DNA of 64,000 nucleotides from Rhizobium aethiopicum. GTDB taxonomy: Bacteria > Pseudomonadota > Alphaproteobacteria > Rhizobiales > Rhizobiaceae. The position numbers and the translations under genes were made by a program. The notes under the pieces were generated by a model, which ran no database searches, had not been told where the DNA came from, and saw nothing but the letters and a program-made list of their open reading frames with translations. This document shows positions 20,077-29,039 of this stretch, one piece after another (position 1 is the first letter of the stretch; every line of letters starts with the position of its first letter). The DNA is taken from assembly GCF_014197535.1 (NCBI RefSeq), contig NZ_JACIFV010000001.1:496001-560000 (forward strand). Reading direction: 5' to 3'.

Positions 20077-21084
20077 CTATTCCGGTTTGAAATCTTCCTC
20101 GAAGAAGCGGGCAACCTCGGAATAGACCTGCATGCGCTGGCTCTCCATAAGAGCGAGATGCGTCGCCTCCCCGATTTCCGCCCATCGCCTGTAGGAGGCA
20201 CCGGTCAGTTGTTCGAAATAGGCCCGCGCCAGATCGAGCGGGACGTCGATGTCCCATTCGCCGTGCAACAGCAGCACCGGCGCGCGAATCTCGCTTGGCC
20301 GATAATAGGGGGCTCCAGTTCTCCAGTAGGTGCGGATGTCCTGGATCGGCCCGTTCGTGGCCCGGAGTTTGCCTTGCTCTCTGTCGGCCTGCGACGGCTC
20401 CTCCGAGAGGGTCAGTGCGGCCCAGAGGTCGAACCAGCCCTCAGGCACAAGACGTTCACGCGCGTATTCGGGTACGGTGCCCAGCCAACGTGCCAGGGCC
20501 GCATGGACCGGAACAAGCCTGTAGGAGCCGAGCGCGCCGCCCTGATCGATGGGGATGGCAACGTCACTCAGCCATTGCGGCGCGAGCAAGGCGAGCTTGA
20601 CGACCTTGTCGGGGTTGCGCGCAGCATATGCACCGGCCACGGTACCGCCCCACGACATTGCAAAGACGTTAACAGCCTTCAGGCCGCGAAGTCGGAGGAC
20701 GAAATCGATGGCCGTTGCGAAGTCGGCGACGCCGGTATCTGTGGCGACAAGCGGGGGGTTGAGATCGGGCGCCGCCTGCATCTCCGGCGGGCGGGTCGAT
20801 TTTCCATAGCCCCGGACATCAACCGCAAAGACATCGAAGCCTCGATGAGCGAGGAAGTCGATGAAGGACATCCCGTTGAAGGGTACGTCGTAAAGACTTC
20901 CGGACGAGAAGGTCGCCCCATGCACCATCACGATCGTTTTCCCTGCGAGAAAGACTTTGTGGTCCTTCCTTCGCTTATTGCGGAGATAAAGCTTGATGCC
21001 GTCGGTCCCGCTATCAACGTAATGCTCGTCAAATACGATCTCGCCGGCGTCAAAAGCTGAAGATGCGAGCTTGTTGTCAGACAT
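20077..21084 (-). CDS. Alpha/beta hydrolase
   Basis: 335 residues, cytoplasmic. Oxyanion motif VHGATFSSG, DVRGYGKSTRP, nucleophile elbow MSWGG (Ser about 157), acid in GEWDIDVP and histidine in EATHLALMES form a full catalytic set. Substrate unknown; an ester, lactone or C-C bond is possible. Its ATG lies eight bases inside the preceding MBL-fold gene, so the two are coupled. A GGCTCCGG/CCGGAGCC stem (20039-20062) separates it from the membrane protein gene downstream. Codon use is less GC-biased than in the flanking core genes. Confidence 0.9.
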   Translation of the reverse strand: MSDNKLASSAFDAGEIVFDEHYVDSGTDGIKLYLRNKRRKDHKVFLAGKTIVMVHGATFSSGSLYDVPFNGMSFIDFLAHRGFDVFAVDVRGYGKSTRPPEMQAAPDLNPPLVATDTGVADFATAIDFVLRLRGLKAVNVFAMSWGGTVAGAYAARNPDKVVKLALLAPQWLSDVAIPIDQGGALGSYRLVPVHAALARWLGTVPEYARERLVPEGWFDLWAALTLSEEPSQADREQGKLRATNGPIQDIRTYWRTGAPYYRPSEIRAPVLLLHGEWDIDVPLDLARAYFEQLTGASYRRWAEIGEATHLALMESQRMQVYSEVARFFEEDFKPE

Positions 21085-21970
21085 AGGACCACCTGAATTT
21101 TGCGCCGTCGCGGGTTACATATCCAGCAGACGAACCGGGAAAGTGCGTGGAGAAGTACATGGCGTGATTATCGGCAGCGAGTTCGAGTACGCGCCGTCTG
21201 GACTGGGCAGCCTGATCCAGGAATTCACAGAAGACCGTGTTGAGGTCGGGCCGTTCGACCTGGATCGGATGGTGCATGACATCGCCGGCGAAGATTGCCG
21301 CTTGATCGTCCGCCTTCAGCAGAACGGACATATGGCCGATGCTGTGCCCAGGCGTCGGCAAGAAGGTAAAGTGATCCAGGAAAGGACCGCCTGCACCGTC
21401 GATGAAATCGGCAAGCCCCGCCTCGATCACTGGCCGCACGCTGTCTTCATAGACACCGGCGCTGGGAATGTTGACGTCGTTGTGGCTTGCCGTCGACGCA
21501 TAATATTCCTGCTCGGCACGCGGGAAGACGTAGCGTGCGTTTTTGAAAGTGGGGATCCATCTTCCGTCCTCGCGCACGGTATTCCAGCCGGAATGATCGA
21601 CGTGAAGATGGGTATTTATGACGAAGTCGACGTCTTCGGGCTCGACACCTGCCTGGCGCAACCTGTGGAGAAACGGGATGGTCTGCTGATGGAAGGCCAG
21701 ATTGCGCGGTCTTTCCTTATCGTTACCCGACCCCGTGTCGATGAGGATGATGTGGTCGGGCGTCGTGACAAGCCAGCTGTGGATGCTCACCACAAGGGCA
21801 TCGCGGCCCTCTTCCATATCGACGGCGGAAAGACGTGGCTCGACCGCCTTGATCTCCTCAGATCCGGCAGTCGGGTAGAGAAATGAGGGCGGAACGTTGT
21901 GCAGATACTGCTCCTGCACCTTTCTGACCGTCACGCCGGCAATACGATATTCCTTTCCAAGATCGCTCAT
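21077..21970 (-). CDS. Metallo-beta-lactamase-fold hydrolase
   Basis: 297 residues with the metal motif HLHVDHSGW (about 120-128), an earlier IDTGSG, the later TPGHSIGHMS histidine and FAGDVMHHP aspartate. This is the pattern of the lactonase-like MBL branch (related to AHL lactonases), yet activity cannot be assigned. No signal peptide, so cytoplasmic. First gene of the minus-strand cassette, divergent from a LysR gene 87 bases away that probably regulates it. Confidence 0.88.
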   Translation of the reverse strand: MSDLGKEYRIAGVTVRKVQEQYLHNVPPSFLYPTAGSEEIKAVEPRLSAVDMEEGRDALVVSIHSWLVTTPDHIILIDTGSGNDKERPRNLAFHQQTIPFLHRLRQAGVEPEDVDFVINTHLHVDHSGWNTVREDGRWIPTFKNARYVFPRAEQEYYASTASHNDVNIPSAGVYEDSVRPVIEAGLADFIDGAGGPFLDHFTFLPTPGHSIGHMSVLLKADDQAAIFAGDVMHHPIQVERPDLNTVFCEFLDQAAQSRRRVLELAADNHAMYFSTHFPGSSAGYVTRDGAKFRWSYV

Positions 21971-22057
21971 GGAATTTCCTTTCGAGTTGAACTGGACCGG
22001 GACAGCGCTGTCTGTTGCCTATGGACAGTAGGGAAAATTCATGCAACGATCAAATCG

Positions 22058-22993
22058 ATGAATGAAATTGTCTCCATCGATCATTTCAATTTGTGGTCTT
22101 TCGACCTCAACCTGCTCGTCGCCTTCGATGCCCTCATGAAGGAGCGGAGCGTGACGAAGGCGGCTGTCCGGCTGAAAATCCAGCAGCCCGCCATGAGCCA
22201 TAATCTCGGCACTCTCCGGACCTTGCTTCAGGACGAGTTGTTCGTGCGTGTCGGCCAGGTCATGCAGCCGACCCATCGGGCGCTGCGTTTCGCCGAAGCC
22301 GTGGAGCAGATACTCACTCGCACGCAGCAGGCGATCGTAACGCCGGCGACTTTCGAGCCGGGCCGGGCTGAGCAAATATTCCGCATCGGCTTTTCCAGCG
22401 AGCTTGAGGTGCTGCTCGTGCCGCGTCTCGCCGCTATGTTGAGCGAGACGGCCCCCGGTATCAAAGTGCTTGCGCGAGCGGTCGACCCCGAGCTGGTCCA
22501 TAAGCTCTTGGACGACAATGTCATCGACCTCGGCGTCGGCTGCTACGATGACGGCAACAACAGACATCGGCGGAGCCTGCTGTTCGAGCAATCGCTGATG
22601 TGTTGCTACAATCCGAAGCTTCTTGATCTTCCCGAAACTTTGGACCGCGACGCCTATGTCGGCCTGAAGCATGCCCTGGTTTCCCAGAAGGACGCCATCG
22701 AAGGCTGCATTGATGATGCGTTGAAGCGGATCAACGTGCGGCTCGACGTCTCTGTGGCAGCACCGGAATTCCTCACCGTGCTGACCACCGTCCTCGAAGC
22801 GCCCCTGATCGCAACTCTGCCGACCAGAATTGTGAAGCGGTATGCCGGTCTGTTCGGCTTAGCGATGGCCGAAGTTCCCCTCGATCTAATGGTGAGCCCG
22901 ATATCGATGGTCTGGTCGGCGGCAGGCGACAATGATCCCGCCAATCGATGGATGCGATCTCAGGTGACGCAGCTTGTTTCGGCGTATAGCTGA
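22058..22993 (+). CDS. LysR-family transcriptional regulator
   Basis: 311 residues. The N-terminal winged helix-turn-helix (FDLNLLVAFDALMKERSVTKAA, then KIQQPAMSHNLGTLR) is of the NodD/SyrM-like LysR subgroup, followed by a periplasmic-binding-like effector domain. Start ATG 22058 matches LysR length; longer upstream frames are unlikely. An inverted repeat ATTCAT...ATGAAT (22037-22063 area) overlaps the start and faces the divergent MBL gene, a plausible autoregulatory site. Likely controls the hydrolase cassette. Confidence 0.92.
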   Translation: MNEIVSIDHFNLWSFDLNLLVAFDALMKERSVTKAAVRLKIQQPAMSHNLGTLRTLLQDELFVRVGQVMQPTHRALRFAEAVEQILTRTQQAIVTPATFEPGRAEQIFRIGFSSELEVLLVPRLAAMLSETAPGIKVLARAVDPELVHKLLDDNVIDLGVGCYDDGNNRHRRSLLFEQSLMCCYNPKLLDLPETLDRDAYVGLKHALVSQKDAIEGCIDDALKRINVRLDVSVAAPEFLTVLTTVLEAPLIATLPTRIVKRYAGLFGLAMAEVPLDLMVSPISMVWSAAGDNDPANRWMRSQVTQLVSAYS

Positions 22994-23039
22994 ATTTGCC
23001 GGCGAAACGGCGGGATTGCTCCAAGGACTGCTACGCCGC

Positions 23040-23663
23040 CTACATCTTTGAAATCACTTCGTCCTCGCCCTCACGATCGGCGGCGAGCTGGGCGGCCTGG
23101 GCCATGATCGCCGGAATGATGCCGGCGACGTCGTCGACGACGAGCGGCTGCACCCGATGGGCGGTGTGCAGGAAGCCTTCTTCAGTCATATGGCGCATCA
23201 GCTCCATCATCGGATCCCAAAAACCGTTGATATTGGCAAAGACCATTGGCTTTTCGTGACGGCCGAGCTGCGCCCAGGTCATGATCTCAACGATCTCCTC
23301 CAGCGTGCCGATGCCGCCGGGCAGCGCGACGAAGGCATCGGACCGCTCGAACATCGTATGTTTGCGCGCGTGCATGTCAGGGGTTACAATAAGTTCGTTG
23401 AGCTGACCGAGCGAATGGCGAGTCGCTTCCATATCGATCAGAAATTCCGGGATGATACCCGTGACCTGACCGCCGCCTGAAAGCACCCCGCTCGCAACCG
23501 CGCCCATGATGCCTTTGGTACCTCCGCCATAGACGAGGCGCAGGCCGTATTCGGCGATCTCTCTTCCGAGAGCACGCCCGGCCGCCATGTGAGAAGGATC
23601 GCGTCCCGGCCTTGAGCCGCAGTAAACGCAGATGGATCGAATCGATACAGATTGTTCGGTCAT
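23040..23663 (-). CDS. LOG-family protein (TIGR00730; cytokinin riboside phosphate ribohydrolase-like)
   Basis: 207 residues with the diagnostic PGGIGTLEE motif near 115 and GGGTKGIMGAVA near 50. Characterised LOG proteins release free cytokinin bases or more generally ribose 5-phosphate from nucleoside 5'-monophosphates. ATG 23663 (MTEQSVSIRSICVYCGSR) preferred over an upstream TTG. Divergent from the LysM-protein gene across a region with a perfect palindrome. In a plant-associated bacterium cytokinin production is tempting, but a housekeeping nucleotide role is as likely. Confidence 0.9.
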   Translation of the reverse strand: MTEQSVSIRSICVYCGSRPGRDPSHMAAGRALGREIAEYGLRLVYGGGTKGIMGAVASGVLSGGGQVTGIIPEFLIDMEATRHSLGQLNELIVTPDMHARKHTMFERSDAFVALPGGIGTLEEIVEIMTWAQLGRHEKPMVFANINGFWDPMMELMRHMTEEGFLHTAHRVQPLVVDDVAGIIPAIMAQAAQLAADREGEDEVISKM

Positions 23664-23691
23664 AGGGCAAAACAACTATTCCATTTCAATG

Positions 23692-23710
23692 CAGTCAAGA
23701 AAATTGACTG
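23692..23710. promoter_or_regulatory. Perfect palindrome in a divergent promoter region
   Basis: CAGTCAA (23692-23698), GAAAA, TTGACTG (23704-23710). Each half contains TTGACT, a -35-like hexamer reading outward, so the palindrome may overlap both divergent promoters (LOG gene and LysM gene) and serve as an operator. A second small palindrome, CGGCAAATTGCCG (23791-23803), sits just before the LysM start. Confidence 0.45.
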
Positions 23711-23817
23711 AAAAGCAGCGTGCCGAGCTTGCGAAATTGCGTTGAATGCTTGTGAAAAGCATCGGAAATCGCTAGCAATTTCGGTTACTACGGCAAATTG
23801 CCGCCTTGGGAGACATA

Positions 23818-25872
23818 ATGATGAAGAACCGTGCCGGCTTGCTGGCCCTTGCAGTGCTCGTAATCGCAATCCTACTGATGGTATTCTTCGTCATGCCGCG
23901 CATCGGCGGCGATGCATCCAAAGTCGGCGACGCCATCAACCAGGCGGGCACGGAGCTCAAGAACACGGTTAACGAAGCGGCAAAGACATCACGCTCTGCC
24001 GTGGCCGACTCGACTGGGGTCGCCGATCAGGTCAGACGCCTTTCGGCCGACGCCGGCGTGGCGCTCGGCGAGCTGAAGGCGCTGTTTGCGGATGGCAAAG
24101 GCCCTGCTCTCGATGTCTTCACCGCCGCCAAGACCAAGGCCGTCAATGCGCTCACCGCACTTGTGGGCTTCACCGTTCCCGAGGGCATCGATCCCGCAAC
24201 ACAAGCCATTGCCATCAAGATTAAAGAAGGCGGCGCCAAGGCGCTCGCCATCGTGCAGTCGCTGCCGGAAAATATGGCGGATGCGCCTGCCGCGATTGCC
24301 AGGGCCGAAGCTGCGCTGACCGGTGCCCCCGAACCTGCCTCTGCCGCGACCCCGGCGGCCGCAAATGCCGGCCCGAAACTTCCGGCCTTCGACGTCCTGC
24401 GCGTCGAGCCTGATGGATCGACCGTCATCGCCGGCTCCGCCGAGCCGAACGGCAAGCTCGAAGTACTCGACGGCGAAAAGGTGGTGACGACGGCCGATAT
24501 CGGCCCGAGCGGCGATTTCGCCGCCGTCCTCGACGATCCGCTTCCGGCCGGCGACCACCAGCTCGTGCTCAAGGTGACGGGCAAGGATGGCAAGACCGCG
24601 CTTTCCGAAGAAGTCGCCACCGTTTCCGTGCCGAAGGACGGCAATGCCGCAAACCTGCTCGCGATGGTCTCCAAGCCTGGCGCGGCGAGCCGCATCATCA
24701 CTGCGCCGACAGGGGACACCGAAGTCGCCGAGGCCTCCAATCCGTTGGCGCCGGCTGCGGACAGGCCGGCAACTGGCGGGACCGCTGCAGCCGACGCGCC
24801 TGCCGCAACAGCAGCACCGACCGGTGAGCTGGCGCTGCAGACGCCCGGTCTGCCCGACGCCTCCGCCGGCGGGACAGATGCGGCGCCGGCCGTTCCCGGT
24901 GCTGGCGAAACCAACAAGGCCACTGCGCCGGATGTGATGGTCAACGCTGTCGAGATCGAGGGCAACAAGATCTTCATTGCCGGCACGGCGCGCGCCAACG
25001 CCAAGGTCCTCGGTTATGCCGACGACAGCCTTGTCGGCCAGGACACGGCCGGACCCGACGGCCATTTCGTCATCGACGGTGTCGCGGCCCTCTCGGTCGG
25101 CGATCATAAGATTCGCGTCGACGTTGTCGATCCCACGGGCAAGGTGATCGTGCGGGCCGCAGTGAATTTCAACCGCCCGGCGGGCGACCAGGTGCGGGTT
25201 GCTGCTCAAGCCGGCCCCGCCGATGCAAACGGCGCTTCCTCGATGGTACCGCTCGACGAAGGCGAACTCGGCAAGCTCAAGGCCGAAGCCGGCAAGGCGT
25301 TCGGGCTTTTGACGGGGCTGTTTGCCGATGGCAAGCTGCCAGGTGCCGAACAGCTGGCGGCGGCGCGCTCGGCAACGGAATTCGCGCTGCGCTCTGTCGC
25401 CGACTTCCGCCCGGCGGCAGATGCGTCCGACAGCTTCAAGCAGGCCTCCGGCGCCTCCTCGCAAACCGCCGCCAAGGCGCTGAAGGTGCTGCAGGATCTG
25501 CCGAAGGATGCAAAATCAGTCGGCGCTGGGCTCGACGGACTGGGTGCGATCATCGGTGAACTAACCGACACGCCCGCACCGGCCGCGCCCGCCGCAAACG
25601 ATGCTGCGAGCAATCAGCCGAAGACGTTCGAACAGGCGCCGCTGACGGCAAACAATGCGGCGGTCATCATCCGCCGTGGCGACACGCTTTGGCAGATCTC
25701 GCGCCGAACCTATGGCCTCGGCGTGCGCTATACGACGATCTACATCGCCAACGAGGACAAGATCGTCGACCCGGATCGCATTCGTCCCGGCCAGATTTTC
25801 GGCCTGCCGAAGGACGCGCTGCCGAATGCCGAGGAACTGCACCGTAAACGGCTCTCCAAGCAGCACCTCTGA
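23818..25872 (+). CDS. Membrane-anchored LysM protein with duplicated helical and Ig-like modules
   Basis: 684 residues from ATG 23818 (GGGAGACATA upstream). Order: membrane anchor (about 7-28); helical module A1 (about 70-168); Ala/Pro linker; Ig-like domain (about 190-275); long Ala/Pro/Thr linker; second Ig-like domain (about 370-450); helical module A2 (about 480-585), clearly a copy of A1; linker; C-terminal LysM domain (about 614-665, RRGDTLWQISRRTYG). The layout places it in the periplasm bound to peptidoglycan while tethered to the inner membrane. A role in envelope structure is inferred. Monocistronic. Confidence 0.88.
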   Translation: MMKNRAGLLALAVLVIAILLMVFFVMPRIGGDASKVGDAINQAGTELKNTVNEAAKTSRSAVADSTGVADQVRRLSADAGVALGELKALFADGKGPALDVFTAAKTKAVNALTALVGFTVPEGIDPATQAIAIKIKEGGAKALAIVQSLPENMADAPAAIARAEAALTGAPEPASAATPAAANAGPKLPAFDVLRVEPDGSTVIAGSAEPNGKLEVLDGEKVVTTADIGPSGDFAAVLDDPLPAGDHQLVLKVTGKDGKTALSEEVATVSVPKDGNAANLLAMVSKPGAASRIITAPTGDTEVAEASNPLAPAADRPATGGTAAADAPAATAAPTGELALQTPGLPDASAGGTDAAPAVPGAGETNKATAPDVMVNAVEIEGNKIFIAGTARANAKVLGYADDSLVGQDTAGPDGHFVIDGVAALSVGDHKIRVDVVDPTGKVIVRAAVNFNRPAGDQVRVAAQAGPADANGASSMVPLDEGELGKLKAEAGKAFGLLTGLFADGKLPGAEQLAAARSATEFALRSVADFRPAADASDSFKQASGASSQTAAKALKVLQDLPKDAKSVGAGLDGLGAIIGELTDTPAPAAPAANDAASNQPKTFEQAPLTANNAAVIIRRGDTLWQISRRTYGLGVRYTTIYIANEDKIVDPDRIRPGQIFGLPKDALPNAEELHRKRLSKQHL

Positions 25873-26083
25873 AAAGGCGGCAGCTTAAGCGCAACGCGAC
25901 ATGATGAAGCCGGGCGGGAGAAACGCCCGGCCTCACTTTTCCCGGCCCCTGCACGTGTTGCATTCCTCGGCCCGACGCCCTATCTGCCGGTGGCGGTTCG
26001 GGATTCAGGTGGGCGCGAGAGGCGCGCCCCTGCCCCACGCCTTGCCGGACATCGAAGCAAATCATCCGGACTGGAGATACGGC

Positions 26084-27961
26084 ATGGCAAACGGCAAGAC
26101 AGTCTCGGAATCGCACCTGCTGCGGACGCTTTTCAACCTCTGGCCCTATATGTGGCCGGCCGGGCGGACCGACCTCAAGATGCGTGTCGTCTGGGCGTCG
26201 GTCTATCTGCTGATCTCCAAATTCGTCCTGCTGCTCGTCCCCTATTTCTTCAAGTGGTCCACCGATGCGCTGAACGGCAGGATGGATCTTGCCGGCGCGG
26301 TACCGCCGCTGCTTGCCGGCGCCATCGCCCTTGTCATCGCCTATAACGTCACCCGGCTGATCCAGCTCGGCCTCAATCAACTGCGCGACGCGCTCTTTGC
26401 CAGCGTCGGGCAACATGCCGTGCGCCAGCTCGCCTACAAGACCTTCGTGCATATGCACGAGCTGTCGCTGCGTTTCCATCTTGAGCGAAAGACCGGCGGG
26501 TTGTCGCGCATCATCGAGCGCGGCACCAAGGGCATCGAGACGATCGTGCGCTTCACGATCCTCAATTCCGTTCCGACCGTCATCGAATTCCTGCTGACGG
26601 CGGTGATCTTCTGGTGGGGCTACGGCTTTTCCTATCTTGCCGTCACAGCCTTTACCGTCTCGGCCTATATCTGGTTCACGATCCGCGCATCCGACTGGCG
26701 CATCGCCATCCGCCGCTCGATGAACGACAGCGACACCGACGCCAATACCAAGGCGATCGACTCTCTCCTCAATTTCGAGACCGTCAAATATTTCGGCAAC
26801 GAGGAGATGGAAGCCAAACGCTTCGACAAGTCGATGGAGCGCTACGAGAAAGCGGCGACCGACGTCTGGACGTCGCTCGGCTGGCTGAACTTCGGCCAGG
26901 GTGTCATTTTCGGTATCGGCACGACGATCATGCTGGTGCTGTCGGCGTTGGCGGTGCAGCGCGGCGAGCAGACGGTTGGCGATTTCGTCTTCGTCAATTC
27001 GATGCTGCTGCAGCTTTCCGCACCGCTCAATTTCATCGGTTTCGTCTACCGCGAAATCCGCCAGGGTCTGACCGATATCGAGCAGATGTTCGACTTGCTC
27101 GAGGTGAAGGCCGAGGTCAAGGACGCCCCCGACGCTGCCGAGCTTCGGATCCGGCAGGGCGCGATCTCCTTCAAGGATGTGCAGTTCGCTTACGATCCGG
27201 CGCGTCCGATCCTCAAAGGCGTTTCCTTCGACGTGCCGGCCGGCAAGACGGTCGCGGTGGTGGGGCCGTCGGGCGCCGGCAAATCAACACTGTCGCGGCT
27301 GCTCTACCGATTCTACGATATCCAGAGCGGCAGCATCACGGTCGACGGCCAGGATATCCGCACCGTGACGCAGAAGAGCCTGCGCTCTCATATCGGCATG
27401 GTGCCGCAGGATACCGTGCTGTTCAATGACACGGTCGCCTACAATATCCGCTACGGCCGCCCATCGGCGAGTGATGGCGAGGTGTTTGCAGCGGCCGAGG
27501 TGGCGCAGATCGCCCATTTCATTGAGGCGCTGCCCGAAGGTTTCGATACCAAGGTCGGCGAGCGCGGGCTCAAGCTTTCCGGCGGCGAAAAACAGCGTGT
27601 GGCGATCGCCCGCACCATCCTCAAGGCGCCGCCAATCCTGATCCTCGACGAGGCGACATCGGCCCTCGATACGACGACGGAACAGGAAATCCAGACGGCC
27701 CTCGACTTGGTTTCGAAGAACCGCACGACCTTGGTCATCGCCCACCGGCTTTCGACCGTCATCGGCGCCGACGAGATCATCGTGCTCAAAAGCGGCGAGA
27801 TCGCCGAACGCGGCACCCATGCCGCCCTTCTCGAAAGGAACGGCCTTTATGCCTCGATGTGGAACCGCCAGCGCGAGGCGACACAGGCGGAGGAGCATCT
27901 GAAGCAGGTGCGCGAAAGCGACGAGATGGGCGTGATCGCGCGGCTTGCCCCGGCAAGCTGA
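26084..27961 (+). CDS. Atm1/HMT1-type ABC exporter (half transporter)
   Basis: 625 residues, fused membrane domain (six helices, about 25-320) and nucleotide-binding domain with Walker A GPSGAGKST near 393, signature LSGGEKQR near 500 and Walker B ILILDEATSALD near 520. The membrane-domain segments GGLSRIIERGTKGIE, FGNEEMEA and FLYREIRQ-type sequence (FVYREIRQGLTDIEQMF) are characteristic of the Atm1/ABCB7 family, which exports glutathione-linked sulfur or metal compounds. ATG 26084 follows GGAGATACGGC; an in-frame ATG at 25901 would add an improbable 61 residues. Confidence 0.93.
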   Translation: MANGKTVSESHLLRTLFNLWPYMWPAGRTDLKMRVVWASVYLLISKFVLLLVPYFFKWSTDALNGRMDLAGAVPPLLAGAIALVIAYNVTRLIQLGLNQLRDALFASVGQHAVRQLAYKTFVHMHELSLRFHLERKTGGLSRIIERGTKGIETIVRFTILNSVPTVIEFLLTAVIFWWGYGFSYLAVTAFTVSAYIWFTIRASDWRIAIRRSMNDSDTDANTKAIDSLLNFETVKYFGNEEMEAKRFDKSMERYEKAATDVWTSLGWLNFGQGVIFGIGTTIMLVLSALAVQRGEQTVGDFVFVNSMLLQLSAPLNFIGFVYREIRQGLTDIEQMFDLLEVKAEVKDAPDAAELRIRQGAISFKDVQFAYDPARPILKGVSFDVPAGKTVAVVGPSGAGKSTLSRLLYRFYDIQSGSITVDGQDIRTVTQKSLRSHIGMVPQDTVLFNDTVAYNIRYGRPSASDGEVFAAAEVAQIAHFIEALPEGFDTKVGERGLKLSGGEKQRVAIARTILKAPPILILDEATSALDTTTEQEIQTALDLVSKNRTTLVIAHRLSTVIGADEIIVLKSGEIAERGTHAALLERNGLYASMWNRQREATQAEEHLKQVRESDEMGVIARLAPAS

Positions 27962-28022
27962 AGCGGGAGGCGGCAGCGTTACTCAGCCCGTACGTAAATG
28001 TGGAATGTTGGCCGGTCATCGC

Positions 28023-28634
28023 TTATAGGCTGCTCGTGTCTTCGCGAACTTTCAGAATACGGTCTATAAGACCCCATTCAAGCGCTTGCTCCGCCGTCAT
28101 GAAGCGGTCGCGATCCATCCCGCGCTCAAAGTCTTCATAGGAACGTCCGCAATGCTCCGCGTAGAGCCGCGTCATGCGTTGCTTGGTCTTTAATATTTCC
28201 TCGGCGTGAATCAGCATGTCGGAAGCCTGCCCTTGAAAGCCGCCGGAGGGCTGATGAATGAGGATACTGGCATTGGGCAATGCGGCTCTTTCGCCGGGTT
28301 CGCCTGCCATCAGCAGGAACGATCCCATTGAACGGGCCGTCCCCATGCAAAGTGTATGAACCGGCGCACGGATGAAGCGCATGGTGTCGTATATGGCCAG
28401 GCCGCTGGTCACGGCGCCGCCCGGCGAATTGATATAGAGGTTGATGGGCTTTTTGGGGTTTTCCGCTTCCAGAAACAGCAGTTGCGCACAGACGAGGGCC
28501 GAAACGGTATCGTTCACCTCGCCATTGAGGAAGATAATCCGCTCGCGCAGAAGCCGGGAATAGATGTCAAAGGATCGCTCCCCCCGGCTGGACTGTTCTA
28601 TGACCATAGGGACGAGTTGCATCGCTGCGCGCAT
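28023..28634 (-). CDS. clpP: ATP-dependent Clp protease proteolytic subunit (paralogue)
   Basis: 203 residues of the ClpP serine peptidase. The serine is in [11 protein letters not shown] (about 101), the histidine in [10 protein letters not shown] (about 126) and the aspartate in the MDRDRFM region. [18 protein letters not shown] is conserved. It is not beside clpX or clpA, as expected for one of several ClpP paralogues in rhizobia; the oxyanion-side GTARSMG differs from the GQAASMG of the main ClpP. Strong ribosome site GGAGGTCGCC before ATG 28634. Confidence 0.92.
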   Translation of the reverse strand: MRAAMQLVPMVIEQSSRGERSFDIYSRLLRERIIFLNGEVNDTVSALVCAQLLFLEAENPKKPINLYINSPGGAVTSGLAIYDTMRFIRAPVHTLCMGTARSMGSFLLMAGEPGERAALPNASILIHQPSGGFQGQASDMLIHAEEILKTKQRMTRLYAEHCGRSYEDFERGMDRDRFMTAEQALEWGLIDRILKVREDTSSL

Positions 28635-28679
28635 CGGCGACCTCCAGACTTTCAGAATTTTAAGGGGAGGCTCGCCGTG

Positions 28680-29039
28680 TCAGGCGGCGAGCATGAGGGG
28701 CGGGCTGTTGCTGTTCGCCGGCGCTCTTGCCATTCCGTCGAATCTTGCGTCCGTCAGTTCGTGGACGATCCGAAGGCAGGTGCCGCCAGTGGCATTCGGG
28801 GTGATCGTGAACGTCACGGTGCTTTCAAGGAAAGGCGGGTTATCGTCACGCAGCTTGTAGCGAACTTTCTGGCCGGGGGTGACGGTGATCGCATCGGGAT
28901 CAGCCAACGCATCCTTCGGCAACCACCTTTCCCGAAGTTCGGGAATGGTGACGGCACGCCAGACCTTTTGCGGCGGATCGCCCAAGTCAAACTCCAACTC
29001 GACGCCGCTATCCTGCTCCTTGGTCTTCCCTTCGTTCAT
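28680..29039 (-). CDS. SRPBCC (AHSA1-like) domain protein
   Basis: 119 residues. The N-terminal part shows the AHSA1/START-like pattern (VELEFDLGDPPQKVWRAVT, ERWLP), a small fold that binds hydrophobic ligands; the strand region RYKLRDDNPPFLESTVTF follows. The ATG overlaps the arsR stop (ATGA), so it is made together with the regulator. ArsR-SRPBCC pairs are a frequent stress or ligand-response arrangement, but the ligand here is unknown. A GCTCGCC/GGCGAGC stem at its end (28670-28692) could be a terminator. Confidence 0.85.
   Translation of the reverse strand: MNEGKTKEQDSGVELEFDLGDPPQKVWRAVTIPELRERWLPKDALADPDAITVTPGQKVRYKLRDDNPPFLESTVTFTITPNATGGTCLRIVHELTDARFDGMARAPANSNSPPLMLAA

Noticed and set aside
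23989..25464. A 491-codon minus-strand frame opposite the LysM protein gene
   Set aside because: Arg/Gly-rich shadow frame; the plus strand encodes membrane anchor, Ig-like and LysM domains with normal codon use.
25901..26083. N-terminal extension of the Atm1-type exporter from ATG 25901
   Set aside because: The added 61 residues are Arg/Pro/His-rich without likeness to the family, and ATG 26084 has a good GGAG site.
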